From contig VFIW01000019.1 of assembly GCA_006386115.1 (NCBI GenBank), forward strand, positions 1-64,000: a stretch of 64,000 nucleotides of DNA, given 5' to 3'. Positions 1 through 9,023 of this stretch are shown in pieces; position 1 is the first letter of the stretch; every line of letters begins with the position of its first letter. The translations under genes and the position numbers were made by a program. A model generated the notes under the pieces. That model did no database searches, was not told the DNA's origin, and saw only the letters and a list, made by a program, of their open reading frames with translations. Source of the stretch: Globisporangium splendens (Eukaryota > Oomycota > Peronosporomycetes > Pythiales > Pythiaceae).

Positions 1-885
1 ATCAACTCTTCGACTGAACTTGGAGGATTTTCAATCTTCACGTGACGGATTACATCCACGTCACCTTCTTCACTGTAGACCGCGATATTCGCAAACTCGC
101 TTGGAATGTCTTGTGCTTGGACGCTCCCTTCGTCATCACCACTTGCACCTTGATCAGGGGTACTCAAAACTCTTGACGAAAAACTTCTCTTGCTGGTCTT
201 CTTGTCTTGGGAAGGGTGTTTGTTCCACTTCCATTCACTCTTGTCAACGCCATCGCGAACCTTCTCGTCGTCGATGGCAAAGGAGACAGTCTTTTTCTGG
301 CGCCTGACTGCTCCACCTCCGTTCGTCGTCTTCAAAATGGGTACCGCTTGTGAACATGGGGGGCCATCGCACACCGCAATATCACAAGGGCCAACTGGGA
401 TCTCTTCCACAGATGTATACACCCATACCACTTCATCCGTTGTTGTGCAGCACAAGTCAACATCTCGTGACTTGCCAACGGAGATCTTCATATTCATCCA
501 GTCAATGCTAGGTTGGTAACGCTTCAACCACGGCATGCCCAGGATGATGTCAAACTTGTCATCGAGGTCGAGTAAAATAAACTCGTCTTCACCTCGGAAA
601 TCTTCACACTTGATTGCCAAGCGCACCACGCGCTTCGGCATCTTCACAGTTGACTTCATTCGCATCAGGCACGAAGACACCATGCCTGGCGATCACTTCA
701 TTTCGAACAAAATTGTTCGACGCACCAGTGTCAACCAAAGCACGTAGAGGTGTTGCAATACCGTCTACATGAACTTTGAGAACGATCAAACTTGACGTTT
801 GACTGACACTGTTCTCACCCCTAGTGGAAACTGCATGTGCTTCATGCACATAGGGGCCAGAGTCCTGTGTCTCCATGACGTCCAC
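1..885 (-). pseudogene. Broken protease/pol segment of element A
   Basis: The upper part (604-885) encodes a retropepsin-like stretch with the motif LRALVDTGASNNFVR. It then runs into a stop while the expected continuation, with a D-D-KFDIILGMPWLKRYQP block, appears in a different frame from about 650 down to position 1. Element B contains the same two blocks in one uninterrupted frame, so the split here is damage. Upstream, the frame reached by -1 slippage at 937-943 closes after about 33 codons, which implies a second indel between about 845 and 900. The segment is cut by the window edge before reverse transcriptase. Confidence 0.8.
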
Positions 886-921
886 AGTCCTCTTTTCCGG
901 GCCCAGTAGGAGGCCCCGCCC

Positions 922-943
922 CTACTGTCCATTCCCGTTTTTT
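922..943 (-). promoter_or_regulatory. Predicted -1 ribosomal frameshift site at the gag end of element A
   Basis: Read on the minus strand, gag codons are CCA AAA AAC GGG AAT GGA CAG TAG, so the slippery heptamer A AAA AAC is in the zero-frame phase used for -1 slippage. The stop lies four codons downstream, followed by a GC-rich stretch (GGGGCGGGGCC) that could form structure. Element B has the same arrangement at 16106-16127. Confidence 0.6.
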
Positions 944-1971
944 GGCCCAGGTGACCGCTCGAACCGACGACCGTAAGAACGATCGTGGTTGTTCGAGCGA
1001 GCACCCTGTGTCGTTTGCCGACCTGGCAAAGACACCTTGCAGTACCGAGCAATGTGACCCGGCTTCCCGCAACGGAAACACTTCCCATCGTTGCGAGGAC
1101 GCTCATTTCCAGGCGTGGAAATGTACGAGATGTCCATGGGCTCGGGACCATCATGCGCGGCATTCGATTGCCGCATTGGTCTCGACGCAAACCCATGGAA
1201 CTTTGCTTGCTTCATGCTGAACTCTTCTTGCATCGCGCGTTCGATGGCTTCGTCCAGCGTCTTGGGGTACTCGCGGAACAGTTGGTTCCGAATCGGACCA
1301 TCGTTCAGACCCGTCATGAACGTCACGACTTGCGTCGGAACGTCAATCAGCTCGTCAACGATACTCGACACCAAGTAGCGAGCACGTTGTGCATACGAGT
1401 GAAGGTCGAAACGGCCTTGGCGAAGCTTGAGGAACTCGGTGCGCGCACGGAACTCACTCTGTGAGGGTTCAAACGCTGTCTTGAGTTCGGTCTTGAAATG
1501 GTCGTAGCTGGGGAAGCAGTTTAGATCGGCTAAACGCTTGCCATAAGCCCAGCTCTTCGCACGACCCGCAAGGTTGGACATCGCGAACAACACTTGCTGC
1601 GAAGGGTCTCGCAGTTGTCTTGCAGCGATGGCTGCATCCAACTCGACGAACCATCGTGAGAGGGGTTCGTTCTCTCCGCCGCGATACGGAGAGACGTCAA
1701 GCTTCGGTGGCACCGTCCTGAGTGAGGAAACAGGGGTTGCGACCTGCTTCCGGGAGGACATGATCTCGTGGTGCATGAAGCTGACCACCGCGCTCTTCTG
1801 GTCCTCCGGAGATGCCGATCGAAGCAGACTGACCACGGCAGCCTCTCCGATGACATCTCGCATGCGCTCAAGCGCCATCCACTCATGAGAAGACAAATGA
1901 GGGAAACCCTCAATAGTCAACTCGACAGTTCCCGGTACTGCTGGACCGAGTGGGGTTCCTGTAGCATCCAT
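922..1971 (-). CDS. Gag polyprotein of element A
   Basis: A 349-residue Gag. The middle (about residues 95-260) is a retrotrans_gag-type capsid with the family block FEPSQSEFRARTEFLKLRQ. A single CCHC zinc knuckle (CFRCGKPGHIARYC) sits near residues 299-312, followed by a basic tail, as expected for nucleocapsid. The frame ends at a UAG (922-924). Four codons before that UAG is the heptamer A AAA AAC (937-943) in the codon phase needed for -1 ribosomal frameshifting. The start ATG at 1969-1971 is about 120 nt inside the 5' LTR. The N-terminal 38 residues are closely matched by the fragment ending at 19929, so the two copies belong to one family. The frame is intact over its length; activity cannot be inferred because the downstream pol is broken. 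Confidence 0.88.
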   Translation of the reverse strand: MDATGTPLGPAVPGTVELTIEGFPHLSSHEWMALERMRDVIGEAAVVSLLRSASPEDQKSAVVSFMHHEIMSSRKQVATPVSSLRTVPPKLDVSPYRGGENEPLSRWFVELDAAIAARQLRDPSQQVLFAMSNLAGRAKSWAYGKRLADLNCFPSYDHFKTELKTAFEPSQSEFRARTEFLKLRQGRFDLHSYAQRARYLVSSIVDELIDVPTQVVTFMTGLNDGPIRNQLFREYPKTLDEAIERAMQEEFSMKQAKFHGFASRPMRQSNAAHDGPEPMDISYISTPGNERPRNDGKCFRCGKPGHIARYCKVSLPGRQTTQGARSNNHDRSYGRRFERSPGPKNGNGQ

Positions 1972-2089
1972 GTTCCAAACAAGGATGCTCGCAGGGTCTT
2001 GGACAGGAATGCTCGACGTGCTTAAAGCCGCGTCGTCAACTCTTCACTTCACTGGGTCGTTGGACGGACCGCTCAAAGTTGCTACCAGG

Positions 2090-2755
2090 TGAGAGGCGCT
2101 GTTCACAACAGTCCCTCAAACACGGCACACACAGCTTTGTGCCAGAGGAAGCCGGAACGATCTCCCGACTTGGAGGGAAGGAACGAGACTTGAGGCTTGA
2201 AAGGAAAAATTGCACTGGGGGGGGGAAAATTAAAAAATGGTTTATGGTTCCTGTCGCTACTTGCTAATGAACCCCAAGGGATCCTACAACTTTCACAACT
2301 AAAACCTAACATACACAATAAAACCTATAAATCTGATATATAAAACCTTGGGTACACTGAGGTTGAACCTACGGGATCTTCTAGAAGCTTGAACTTCAAG
2401 TCTTATTTAAAATACCTGCAAAGTGATTGGCTCGCGCCACTCACTTCAGGCGGCAGAGACACGTCGGTCTCGTCGCCAGCCCAGTTTCCCAAGCAGGAAC
2501 CACCACTCAGTACTTGATTAGTACATGGATGTCATTGCTCAGTACTGATTAGTACATGAGAACAACATTCTGCACTGATCAGCACAGAGAAGACTCGTGA
2601 CGTCATCGAATGACGTCACACGTGCATGTGGGGACTGTATTACCGTAATCCCTTTGTCATTTGTGTCTCCACAATGCACGCTGAAGGTGGTGTGTGCCAC
2701 ACTAGATCTGTGGACAGATCCACCTTCATGTAATGGCTGGTTATAGCCCATTACA
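2090..2755 (-). repeat. 5' LTR of element A (666 bp)
   Basis: On the plus strand this LTR runs from TG (2090) to the CATTACA end at 2755. The boundary next to gag is set by the primer-binding site and by comparison with 20048 and 18342. It holds two TGACGTCA palindromes at 2598-2605 and 2611-2618, and two units of a GTACTAATC-type repeat at about 2507-2560. The inverted copy at 17671-18342 matches it along nearly its full length. The short copy at 20048-20345 lacks about 350 bp of its middle. Confidence 0.85.
2598..2618. promoter_or_regulatory. Paired TGACGTCA (CRE/bZIP-type) palindromes in A-type LTR
   Basis: Two perfect TGACGTCA palindromes start 13 bp apart. The same pair at the same 13 bp spacing occurs in the LTR copies at 3584-3604 and 17804-17824 although the surrounding bases differ. 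TGACGTCA is the classic CREB/ATF bZIP site in other eukaryotes; its use in this organism is inferred. Confidence 0.5.
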
Positions 2756-2782
2756 GCCTCCGTCTCAATTCCAAGTGAGGCA

Positions 2783-3257
2783 ATGCTGATGGCTCGCCAT
2801 CTTCTGTCCAACCCGAAAAACTACATCAAGATTTTCCAAGATAAGCGAAAGAAGACTCAAGTGAAGGCTACCCTGTTCAAATCGAACGGGATCGCGTTGG
2901 AAGGAAACGGTGCCCCATCTCAAGTTACTCAAATTCAAGCGAAAAAGTAAGGTAAGGCTAATAGGTTGCTATGATTTAGTCGCTGTGCTCTAACTATCTG
3001 TTGTGCACAGATCCAGTCAATTCGATCCAAGTGGTCGGCCAATGAAATGGAAGTTATGTGAAGATTTTGAAGTCGCCGATGACGGTGGTGTAGAACTACG
3101 CGCTTTTGTTGGTGTTGTGGATTCGTTTGCCATTAGAAATGGTGTGTACATTTGGTTTGTTGAGTACCCAGATCGGGATGTGAAAGAGTGCGATTGTGAG
3201 CGACTCGCAGAAGCAATTCACACTGCGTGCAGCCTTGGAGTTGAGGTAGCCAGATAG
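2783..3257 (+). pseudogene. Truncated two-exon host-like gene between retroelements, function unknown
   Basis: Two exons (2783-2946 and 3011-3257) join across a 64-nt intron with donor GTAAGG and acceptor CACAG, giving 136 residues in phase. The frame is also open upstream to the edge of the element A LTR at 2756, so the first ATG may be internal and the 5' end lost to that insertion. The first exon is lysine-rich (KIFQDKRKKTQVKATLFKS). The second has a compact segment, NGVYIWFVEYPDRDVKECDC, that resembles Tudor/chromo-type small barrels only loosely. No recognised family. It could be the 3' end of a host gene or part of a DNA transposon. The correct splice phase favours a once functional gene. 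Confidence 0.45.
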
Positions 3258-3453
3258 ATGCACGAACAATTTGCATGTGACTCCGTTTCATCAATACACG
3301 TTTGCTTTCCTCGTCCAAAGACAATGTTCTGTATTCACTTCAACATGTCCGGTATTCTTGAGAAACGGTTCTACGTCCGAGTTTTTAGTCCGGTTTTCAA
3401 GTAAAAGCAGTAAGGGTATTATTTCGATACAAATCTCGTCGGCTTTCAATGCG

Positions 3454-3772
3454 TGTAATGGGCTAAGGCTGCCATTACATGCAAGGTGGCTCCTTGTGTG
3501 TGTCACACACCACCTTGTGGAAGCGCATTGTGGGTGCGAAGATATTGGGTGAAGCACATAAAAGTGATCCCCACATGCACAGGTGACGTCATCGTCTGAC
3601 GTCAGAGCAATCTGTGTCTGAGTTGAGTGTTGGTCGCTCGCAATCATTGAGGTTCGGCGTGATTACGCACAACAGTACTCTAGACATGTGAATGATGGTT
3701 CCTACTTGGGGAAACAACACTGGTGACGAGACGGACGTGTCTCTGCCACCTGAAGTGAGTGGCGTGAGCCAG
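3454..3772 (+). repeat. Partial A-type LTR, plus orientation, cut by element C
   Basis: Starts TGTAATGGGC and follows the inverse of the element A LTR (CRE pair at 3584-3604; a conserved block ending in GTGAGTGGCGTGAGCCAG). At 3773 it stops abruptly at the TGTAACGG start of element C's LTR. In the full copies the next bases are AATCACTT, so element C inserted into this LTR. The rest of the LTR is not found on the far side, where element B lies. Confidence 0.75.
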
Positions 3773-4211
3773 TGTAACGGTTTGGGGTCTTCTTGAGATC
3801 TGATTGGTCGAAAGTCGGAAAGTCGGAACTTGATTGGCTGAAAGTAGGGGACGATGGCTTGGACTCGGAGGAGGAGGTGGCAACTTGATGGCAAATTGGA
3901 AAGTGAATTGAATGGAGGACTTAGTTCGCTAGCGCTACGTCGAAGCCTCCCTGCATGCATGCCTATCCTTTTCTTCAACTGATTCGACTTTTCTTCCTAT
4001 CCAGGTTTCCTGCCTGCACCTGTATTTTTATATGACTAGTTCCATATAACTGTATATATTAGTGTTACATATGAATGAGAGCCTGACCTCGAGTCCGAGG
4101 TCAGGCACACGTTACACATGCCACGACGCTCCGCACGCTAGGCACGTGCGAAGTCAGGCACATGCCGATCCTACGCGCGTGCCTGGCGTGCGAGGTCAGG
4201 CACACGTGACA
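3773..4211 (-). repeat. 3' LTR of element C (439 bp)
   Basis: Plus-strand start TGTAACGG and end CACGTGACA, the latter set by the adjacent polypurine tract at 4212. The first 270 bp match the 5' LTR at 9782-10051 almost exactly. The end near 4080-4210 holds repeated GAGGTCAGGCACACG-like blocks. The integrase stop codon lies about 40 bases inside this LTR. Confidence 0.88.
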
Positions 4212-5601
4212 TCCCCCCAGACTTGACTTCGCGTTGGGAGTCTTGAAACTCTTGAAGGAGTCGATTCCAATGCGAAACATGGCGGATGTTCTTCTCGTAT
4301 TCCCACGCACTCTCGTGCGCTGGATACCCGAGCCACTTGACCAACCACATTCGTTGGCGGTTGTGGGTTTTACTGCGAAGTAATGCTTCCACAACGTGCA
4401 GAGCCTCACCAGTCTCGTCGTCGAGGATCACGGGGGCTGCCTTCGGAATTGGTCTTGAATGAAACTTGGTTGGATTCTCAACGTAGTGGCGAAGCAACTC
4501 CACATTGAACGCTGGATGCAAGCGCTTCATGTTTGGAGGCAACACCAATCGAGCCACATTCTTGTTCACCATGGTTTCGATTTTGAATGGTCCAGCCTTC
4601 TTCGCTGCCAACTTCGCCTTTTGGAGAGAGGTGCTTTGAGCGACCGTCTTCAAGGGTAGATTCTTCGTATCTAACATAACGAGATCGCCAGCGTTAAATT
4701 CCACTTCGCGACGCTTCCTGTCGTAGTATTTCTTCTGGCGCTCTTGAGCTTGCTTGAGGTTCTCTTGGGCTAGCTTGACGACTTGTTGGCGCTTCTCCGC
4801 AAAGTTCTTGGCAAACTCAGCTATATTTACTGGTTCGAAGTTTCCTTCGTCGACGCCGAACTCTTGGGCAATTAGGTTGCGCACCTTTCTTCCAGTGTCG
4901 ACTTCAAACGGCGTCAACTTGGTCGACTCATTAACGAGAGTTGCATGAGCAAACTCGATCGTTCCAAGGTGGTTCACCCAATCGTCTCCATGGTATGACA
5001 CCATGCATCGCAGCGCATCTTCCAACACGAGGTTCTGACGCTCGGTTTGTCCGTCTGCTTGCGCGCGATGAGACGTTGTCATGCTCAGCTTGATACCCAT
5101 GAGCTTGGTCAGCGACTTCCAAAAGTCCGACGTGAACTTGGGATCGCGGTCACTGATGATGACCTTCGGCAAACCGTGGTGACGAACCACTGCCTCGAAG
5201 AATACCTTGGCGGTACCTTCGGCATCTGCTGTCGAGTGTGTTGGATGGTACTTCGGACGCTTCGACAACTTGTCCACCGTGACAAAGATTGCATCAAAAC
5301 CTTCGGACACTGGAAGTCCAGTGATGAAATCCATCGACACAACATCCCAGCATTCTTGGGGCGTCGGAATTGGCATCACCAAGCCGATCTTCTTCCGATT
5401 GTTCGACTTCCATCGTGCACAAGTCTGGCAACTGCCAACATACTCGTGAATGTCTTTTTCCAAGGCGGGCCAGTAATGCCATTGAGCCGCCTTCAGCTGT
5501 GTTCGACGAACTCCTGGATGAGCAGCCACAGGAGCATCGTGAAACTCTTGAATAACATCTGTGGCCAACTTGCTCGAGTTTGGTACACACAATCGCAACA
5601 C
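4171..5601 (-). CDS. Integrase with C-terminal chromodomain (element C pol, 3' part)
   Basis: A 476-residue block. It begins with the HHCC zinc-binding module (HPGVRRTQLKAAQWHYW followed by CQTCARW). The catalytic core follows with SMDFITGLP, ISDRDPKFTS and the ADGQTERQN block before the catalytic glutamate. A chromodomain lies near the C-terminus (about residues 400-450, with VKWLGYPAHESAWEYE), so this is a chromovirus-type integrase that targets chromatin in related elements. The frame is the same as the RT block: only one TGA (5614-5616) and four sense codons separate them, so this is the downstream part of one polyprotein. The frame has no ATG at 5601 (it reads TTG). Confidence 0.9.
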   Translation of the reverse strand: MLRLCVPNSSKLATDVIQEFHDAPVAAHPGVRRTQLKAAQWHYWPALEKDIHEYVGSCQTCARWKSNNRKKIGLVMPIPTPQECWDVVSMDFITGLPVSEGFDAIFVTVDKLSKRPKYHPTHSTADAEGTAKVFFEAVVRHHGLPKVIISDRDPKFTSDFWKSLTKLMGIKLSMTTSHRAQADGQTERQNLVLEDALRCMVSYHGDDWVNHLGTIEFAHATLVNESTKLTPFEVDTGRKVRNLIAQEFGVDEGNFEPVNIAEFAKNFAEKRQQVVKLAQENLKQAQERQKKYYDRKRREVEFNAGDLVMLDTKNLPLKTVAQSTSLQKAKLAAKKAGPFKIETMVNKNVARLVLPPNMKRLHPAFNVELLRHYVENPTKFHSRPIPKAAPVILDDETGEALHVVEALLRSKTHNRQRMWLVKWLGYPAHESAWEYEKNIRHVSHWNRLLQEFQDSQREVKSGGMSRVPDLARQARA

Positions 5602-5613
5602 CGGGTGCTTCGT

Positions 5614-7185
5614 TCACAAGAACAGAAGACCGTTGCGCTTCTCGAACTTCTCGTTCCCTTCGCGACTCTGCCACACTTCGGTAAAACTTGGGTCGCGGGA
5701 ATAGCCAGCTTGAAAGGCTTTCTTCGTCGCTTCGGACAAGTGAACACTTGCCCACTGCGTGTCGACAGTGTGGACTTGCTCTTGCCGCACTGCCACGACG
5801 TGTCTCTCCTCCCGAAAGTCCACAGCGGAGAGAAAGACGGAGCAATCCGAATCTGGCAAGTGACGTAGAAATGCCGCGGACACCACATGACGAGAAATAG
5901 ACTGCGACCGAGCGTGACACGCATCATCGCAAGCGTGCACTTCGGGACTCGAAACTACGGCCAACTCATCGGATTGCTTGACTTCTTCCGGTCCTGGTCG
6001 AGACAAGGCATCAGCCACCACATTGGTACTGCCTTTCACGTGGTGCAGGACAAAATCAAACTGGGAGAAGAACGTCAGCATCCGCGCAAGCTTGGGAGTC
6101 ACCTTCGGATGATGTAGCATCCACCGACAAGCCGAATTGTCCGTAAACACATCGAACTGACGACCATGAAGGTAGTGTCGCCACTTTGACAACGCAAACT
6201 TGATTGCAAGCAGCTCTTTCTCATGAGCAGGCCACTTTTCCTCATACTGCCCAAACTTCTTTGAATAGAAGGCAATGGGAGCGTCAAACCCGTCGATCTT
6301 TTGAGACAAGACACCGCCCATGCAGTAGCCCGAGGCATCCGTTGTTACCGTGAACCGACGGTCAAAGTCAGGTAAACACAACGTCGGAGCCTGTTGCAGT
6401 GCCAACTTCAAGGCACGAAAGGCGTGATCATGTTCGGATGACCATGTCCACTTTGCATCCTTCTTGATCAGCCCATGCAGCGGTAACGCAATCCGCGCAA
6501 AGTCGCAAATAAACCGACGATAGTATCCGGCAAGACCCAGAAAACTCAACAATGTCTTCTGCGTCGTCGGGGTAGGATACTTCTCGATCGCGGTTGTCTT
6601 CTTTGCGTCGACTTGGATCCCTTCAGCCGTGACTGTGTGACCGAGGAAATGGACACTGGACTTGCCGAATTCGCACTTGGACAGGCGAGCGTACAACTTC
6701 TCATGACGGAGGACTTCACAGACCATCGCCAGATGTTGCGCATGATCTTTCATCGAGCGGGAAAAGATGCAGATGTCGTCGAGATGCACGACAACAAACT
6801 TGAATTTACCAAAGAGTACTCGCATAAGACGAGACCATACTCCCGGCATACCCGCTAATCCCATCGGAGCGACACACCATTGGTACGTTTCCTTTTGCGA
6901 CCTAAAAGCCGTGTAAGGACGACTGTCAGGCTTCACGCGCATCTGGTGATAACCTTGCGCGAGGTCGATCACCGTGAATACCGTCGCACCGAGCATCTGA
7001 TCAAAGAGTTCCTCTATGTGTGGTAGAGGAATCTTGGGGATCTTCATCTGGCTGTTGACATACCGATAGTCGATGACCCAACGTATCGGCACCTTTGTGT
7101 TGCCACTGCGCAGCCATTCAGCGCGCTTCACAGCCATACCCGTCGCGGGATCCTTTTCGGAACACCAAAGATATTGGAGATCCAT
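5614..7185 (-). CDS. Reverse transcriptase and RNase H (element C pol, middle part)
   Basis: A 523-residue block. RT shows the palm motifs VIDLAQGYHQMRV and the catalytic VHLDDICIFS, followed by the connection helix LGLAGYYRRFI. RNase H shows TTDASGYCMGGVL, KELLAIKFAL and FTDNSACRW. The N-terminal end of RT lies in the frame of the gag-protease ORF. The frames switch at the 4-base run 7154-7157, where one extra base would make gag-protease and RT continuous. The C-terminal end is an in-frame TGA before integrase. Both lesions make the copy non-autonomous as sequenced, unless the 7154 lesion is a base-calling error. Confidence 0.88.
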   Translation of the reverse strand: MDLQYLWCSEKDPATGMAVKRAEWLRSGNTKVPIRWVIDYRYVNSQMKIPKIPLPHIEELFDQMLGATVFTVIDLAQGYHQMRVKPDSRPYTAFRSQKETYQWCVAPMGLAGMPGVWSRLMRVLFGKFKFVVVHLDDICIFSRSMKDHAQHLAMVCEVLRHEKLYARLSKCEFGKSSVHFLGHTVTAEGIQVDAKKTTAIEKYPTPTTQKTLLSFLGLAGYYRRFICDFARIALPLHGLIKKDAKWTWSSEHDHAFRALKLALQQAPTLCLPDFDRRFTVTTDASGYCMGGVLSQKIDGFDAPIAFYSKKFGQYEEKWPAHEKELLAIKFALSKWRHYLHGRQFDVFTDNSACRWMLHHPKVTPKLARMLTFFSQFDFVLHHVKGSTNVVADALSRPGPEEVKQSDELAVVSSPEVHACDDACHARSQSISRHVVSAAFLRHLPDSDCSVFLSAVDFREERHVVAVRQEQVHTVDTQWASVHLSEATKKAFQAGYSRDPSFTEVWQSREGNEKFEKRNGLLFL

Positions 7186-8846
7186 GGAGAGTTCGATACT
7201 TCAATCCATCCCTTCTTCACGTTGTCGCGAACGAACTCTTCCAACGCGTCTTGCTCTGTCTTGGACAGACGAAACGGCAGACGCGAGCTTGGCACTGCGT
7301 CTGGCTTCGGCTGGAGCTCAAAGTTCACAGCACGCTCTGGCGGTAAGCCATCCGGAAGTAACTCCGGGAAACAGTCCGCGAACCGACCAATGACAGGTTT
7401 CAACTCTGGCGGGACGACTGGAGAAATGTCGTTAACTGCGGACACCTTTACGACGAACAACTCTTCGTACTCTGCATTCTTGATCTTGGAGCAGATTTCA
7501 CTACCGCTGCGCTCGTGCACAGAGGTGTCTTCCGGCAATGCAAACGTCTGCTTTCTCCAATCAATGATCGGGTTGTGCTCGACGAACCATGGCTGACCGA
7601 AGATGACATCGTGGCTGTTGGGTAGATCCCATTCCGTAAACTGCATTGCCTCAAACTTCTTGCCTTGCACTTGGCACGATGCTTCCACCTCGTTCACTTG
7701 TTTCTTGGTCCTTCTGCCGTCGAATCCTTGCGCTTCGATCACTGCTGTATTCAGCACTTTCTTCACCAACCCACGCTGGATCAGGTTGGTCGAGGCGCCG
7801 CTGTCAATTAAAATGCGCACATCATTATCATCAACACGGCCGTTCACCACGAACAGGTTGCTCTTACGCGCAATGTCCACTGCGTTTAGCTCCGCATTGT
7901 CAAACACAATGGGATAATCCACTTCATCCACTGTCGCCAGGTTGTGCTCAACCATCGGACTTGATCGACGAGCTCGCTGTGTCGGACGCTGATATCTTGA
8001 GTTGCGCGTCGTCTGCGGCGTGCTCGCTTGTCTCTGCTGGCGCGGTGCACGGCACTCTGACCCTCGATGTCCAGGTCGATTGCAATTGAAACAAAGGCGC
8101 TGACGCAAACGCTCTTCACGACCCAAGACTCGGTCATTGTCCACTTCCATCGGACTTGCACCATTCAGTCGGCATTGGCGATTGTCGAAACGCCTGTACC
8201 TAGGTTCTGAGTGGGACCGACCTCCATCCGCAGAGCGACGATGCGAATGGTCATAGTCCAACGCTAGAGTGATGGCTTCCGACAACGTAGAACATCGGCG
8301 ATAGCGCACCTCTGTTCGGATCGCTGGAGCTAATCCTCGCACAAAATACATGATCTTGTCGAGCTCACTCATCTCTTGTACTTGTGTGATAACATGCCTA
8401 AAACGACTGACGTAGCCGTCAAGGCCTCGACTCTGACCCTGGGATAGCTCACCCAACTGGTCACGCAAACGCTCTTGTAGATCGGCGGGAATAAATTCGT
8501 TTCCTAGTTCTAGGAAGAATTGGTCAACCGTCTCAATCTCTGTCTTCTTCAGAATGAACCACTGGGCAGCTCCCTGCCGCAGGGTTCCTCCCAACATCGC
8601 CAAAAGGCGTGGCTGTAGGCTAGCATCCTGTCTGTCAATGTTCCTCGCCTTTAAATAGTCTCCGACTTGCTCTTCATATAACTGAAACGACTCTTGTAAT
8701 GCTCCACTATACACCGGTAATTTACATCCCTCTAATTTTATCTCTGACTCCCGTTTTACTTGCTGGAATTCTTTGATCATCTCTGCTTGCTGGTTTAGCA
8801 CTGCCGGCATACTCTGCAACAACTGGGCATTCGTTGGTTCGTTCAT
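7128..8846 (-). CDS. Gag-protease polyprotein (element C)
   Basis: A 572-residue frame. It holds a retrotrans_gag capsid region (about residues 60-200, with GAAQWFILKKTEIETVDQFF), a CCHC zinc knuckle CFNCNRPGHRGSEC near 253-266, and a retropepsin with ILIDSGASTNLI near 345-356. It then enters the RT N-terminus (PWISNIFGVPK) and is lost to another frame. Start ATG 8844-8846 matches the usual position. The zinc knuckle is in frame with protease, so no gag-pol frameshift signal is needed here, in contrast to elements A and B. Confidence 0.88.
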   Translation of the reverse strand: MNEPTNAQLLQSMPAVLNQQAEMIKEFQQVKRESEIKLEGCKLPVYSGALQESFQLYEEQVGDYLKARNIDRQDASLQPRLLAMLGGTLRQGAAQWFILKKTEIETVDQFFLELGNEFIPADLQERLRDQLGELSQGQSRGLDGYVSRFRHVITQVQEMSELDKIMYFVRGLAPAIRTEVRYRRCSTLSEAITLALDYDHSHRRSADGGRSHSEPRYRRFDNRQCRLNGASPMEVDNDRVLGREERLRQRLCFNCNRPGHRGSECRAPRQQRQASTPQTTRNSRYQRPTQRARRSSPMVEHNLATVDEVDYPIVFDNAELNAVDIARKSNLFVVNGRVDDNDVRILIDSGASTNLIQRGLVKKVLNTAVIEAQGFDGRRTKKQVNEVEASCQVQGKKFEAMQFTEWDLPNSHDVIFGQPWFVEHNPIIDWRKQTFALPEDTSVHERSGSEICSKIKNAEYEELFVVKVSAVNDISPVVPPELKPVIGRFADCFPELLPDGLPPERAVNFELQPKPDAVPSSRLPFRLSKTEQDALEEFVRDNVKKGWIEVSNSPWISNIFGVPKRIPRRVWL

Positions 8847-9023
8847 CTTTGTACTTTTCTTGACTTGACTTCACACTCGGTATTTTACGTAACCGGTTTC
8901 ACTTGACTTGGCAGGCAGGGACGGGAGTCGAGATTCTATCGTACGGGATCTTAAAAACCAGTATAATACGAAGCTATACTTTTATTTATTTTTTTGTTTC
9001 TTTTATTTTTTAATTGTGTATTT

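Larger units (their letters stand above)
1..2755 (-). mobile_element. Ty3/gypsy LTR retrotransposon, element A (truncated by window edge)
   Basis: Minus-strand Ty3/gypsy element. In element order it shows a 5' LTR (2090-2755), a primer-binding site beginning TGGTAGCA two bases inside the LTR, gag (922-1971), an aspartic protease region, and further pol sequence running off position 1. The protease region is split: the DTGAS active site lies in frame with gag (604-885), but the following segment, which matches element B around an LDLDDKFD block, is in another frame below about position 650. The copy is therefore damaged. The 3' half and 3' LTR lie outside the window, so target-site duplications cannot be checked. 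Related copies of its LTR lie at 3454-3772, 17671-18342 and 20048-20345. Confidence 0.9.

Noticed and set aside
922..924. UAG at the end of element A gag as a readthrough signal of the murine-leukaemia-virus type
   Set aside because: Gag and the protease fragment share a frame in A, but element B shows pol is reached by -1 slippage at the upstream heptamer; the A arrangement is better explained by an indel.
7140..7185. Programmed frameshift between protease and RT in element C
   Set aside because: It would fall inside the RT domain and has no proper slippery heptamer; a lost base in the T4 run fits better.
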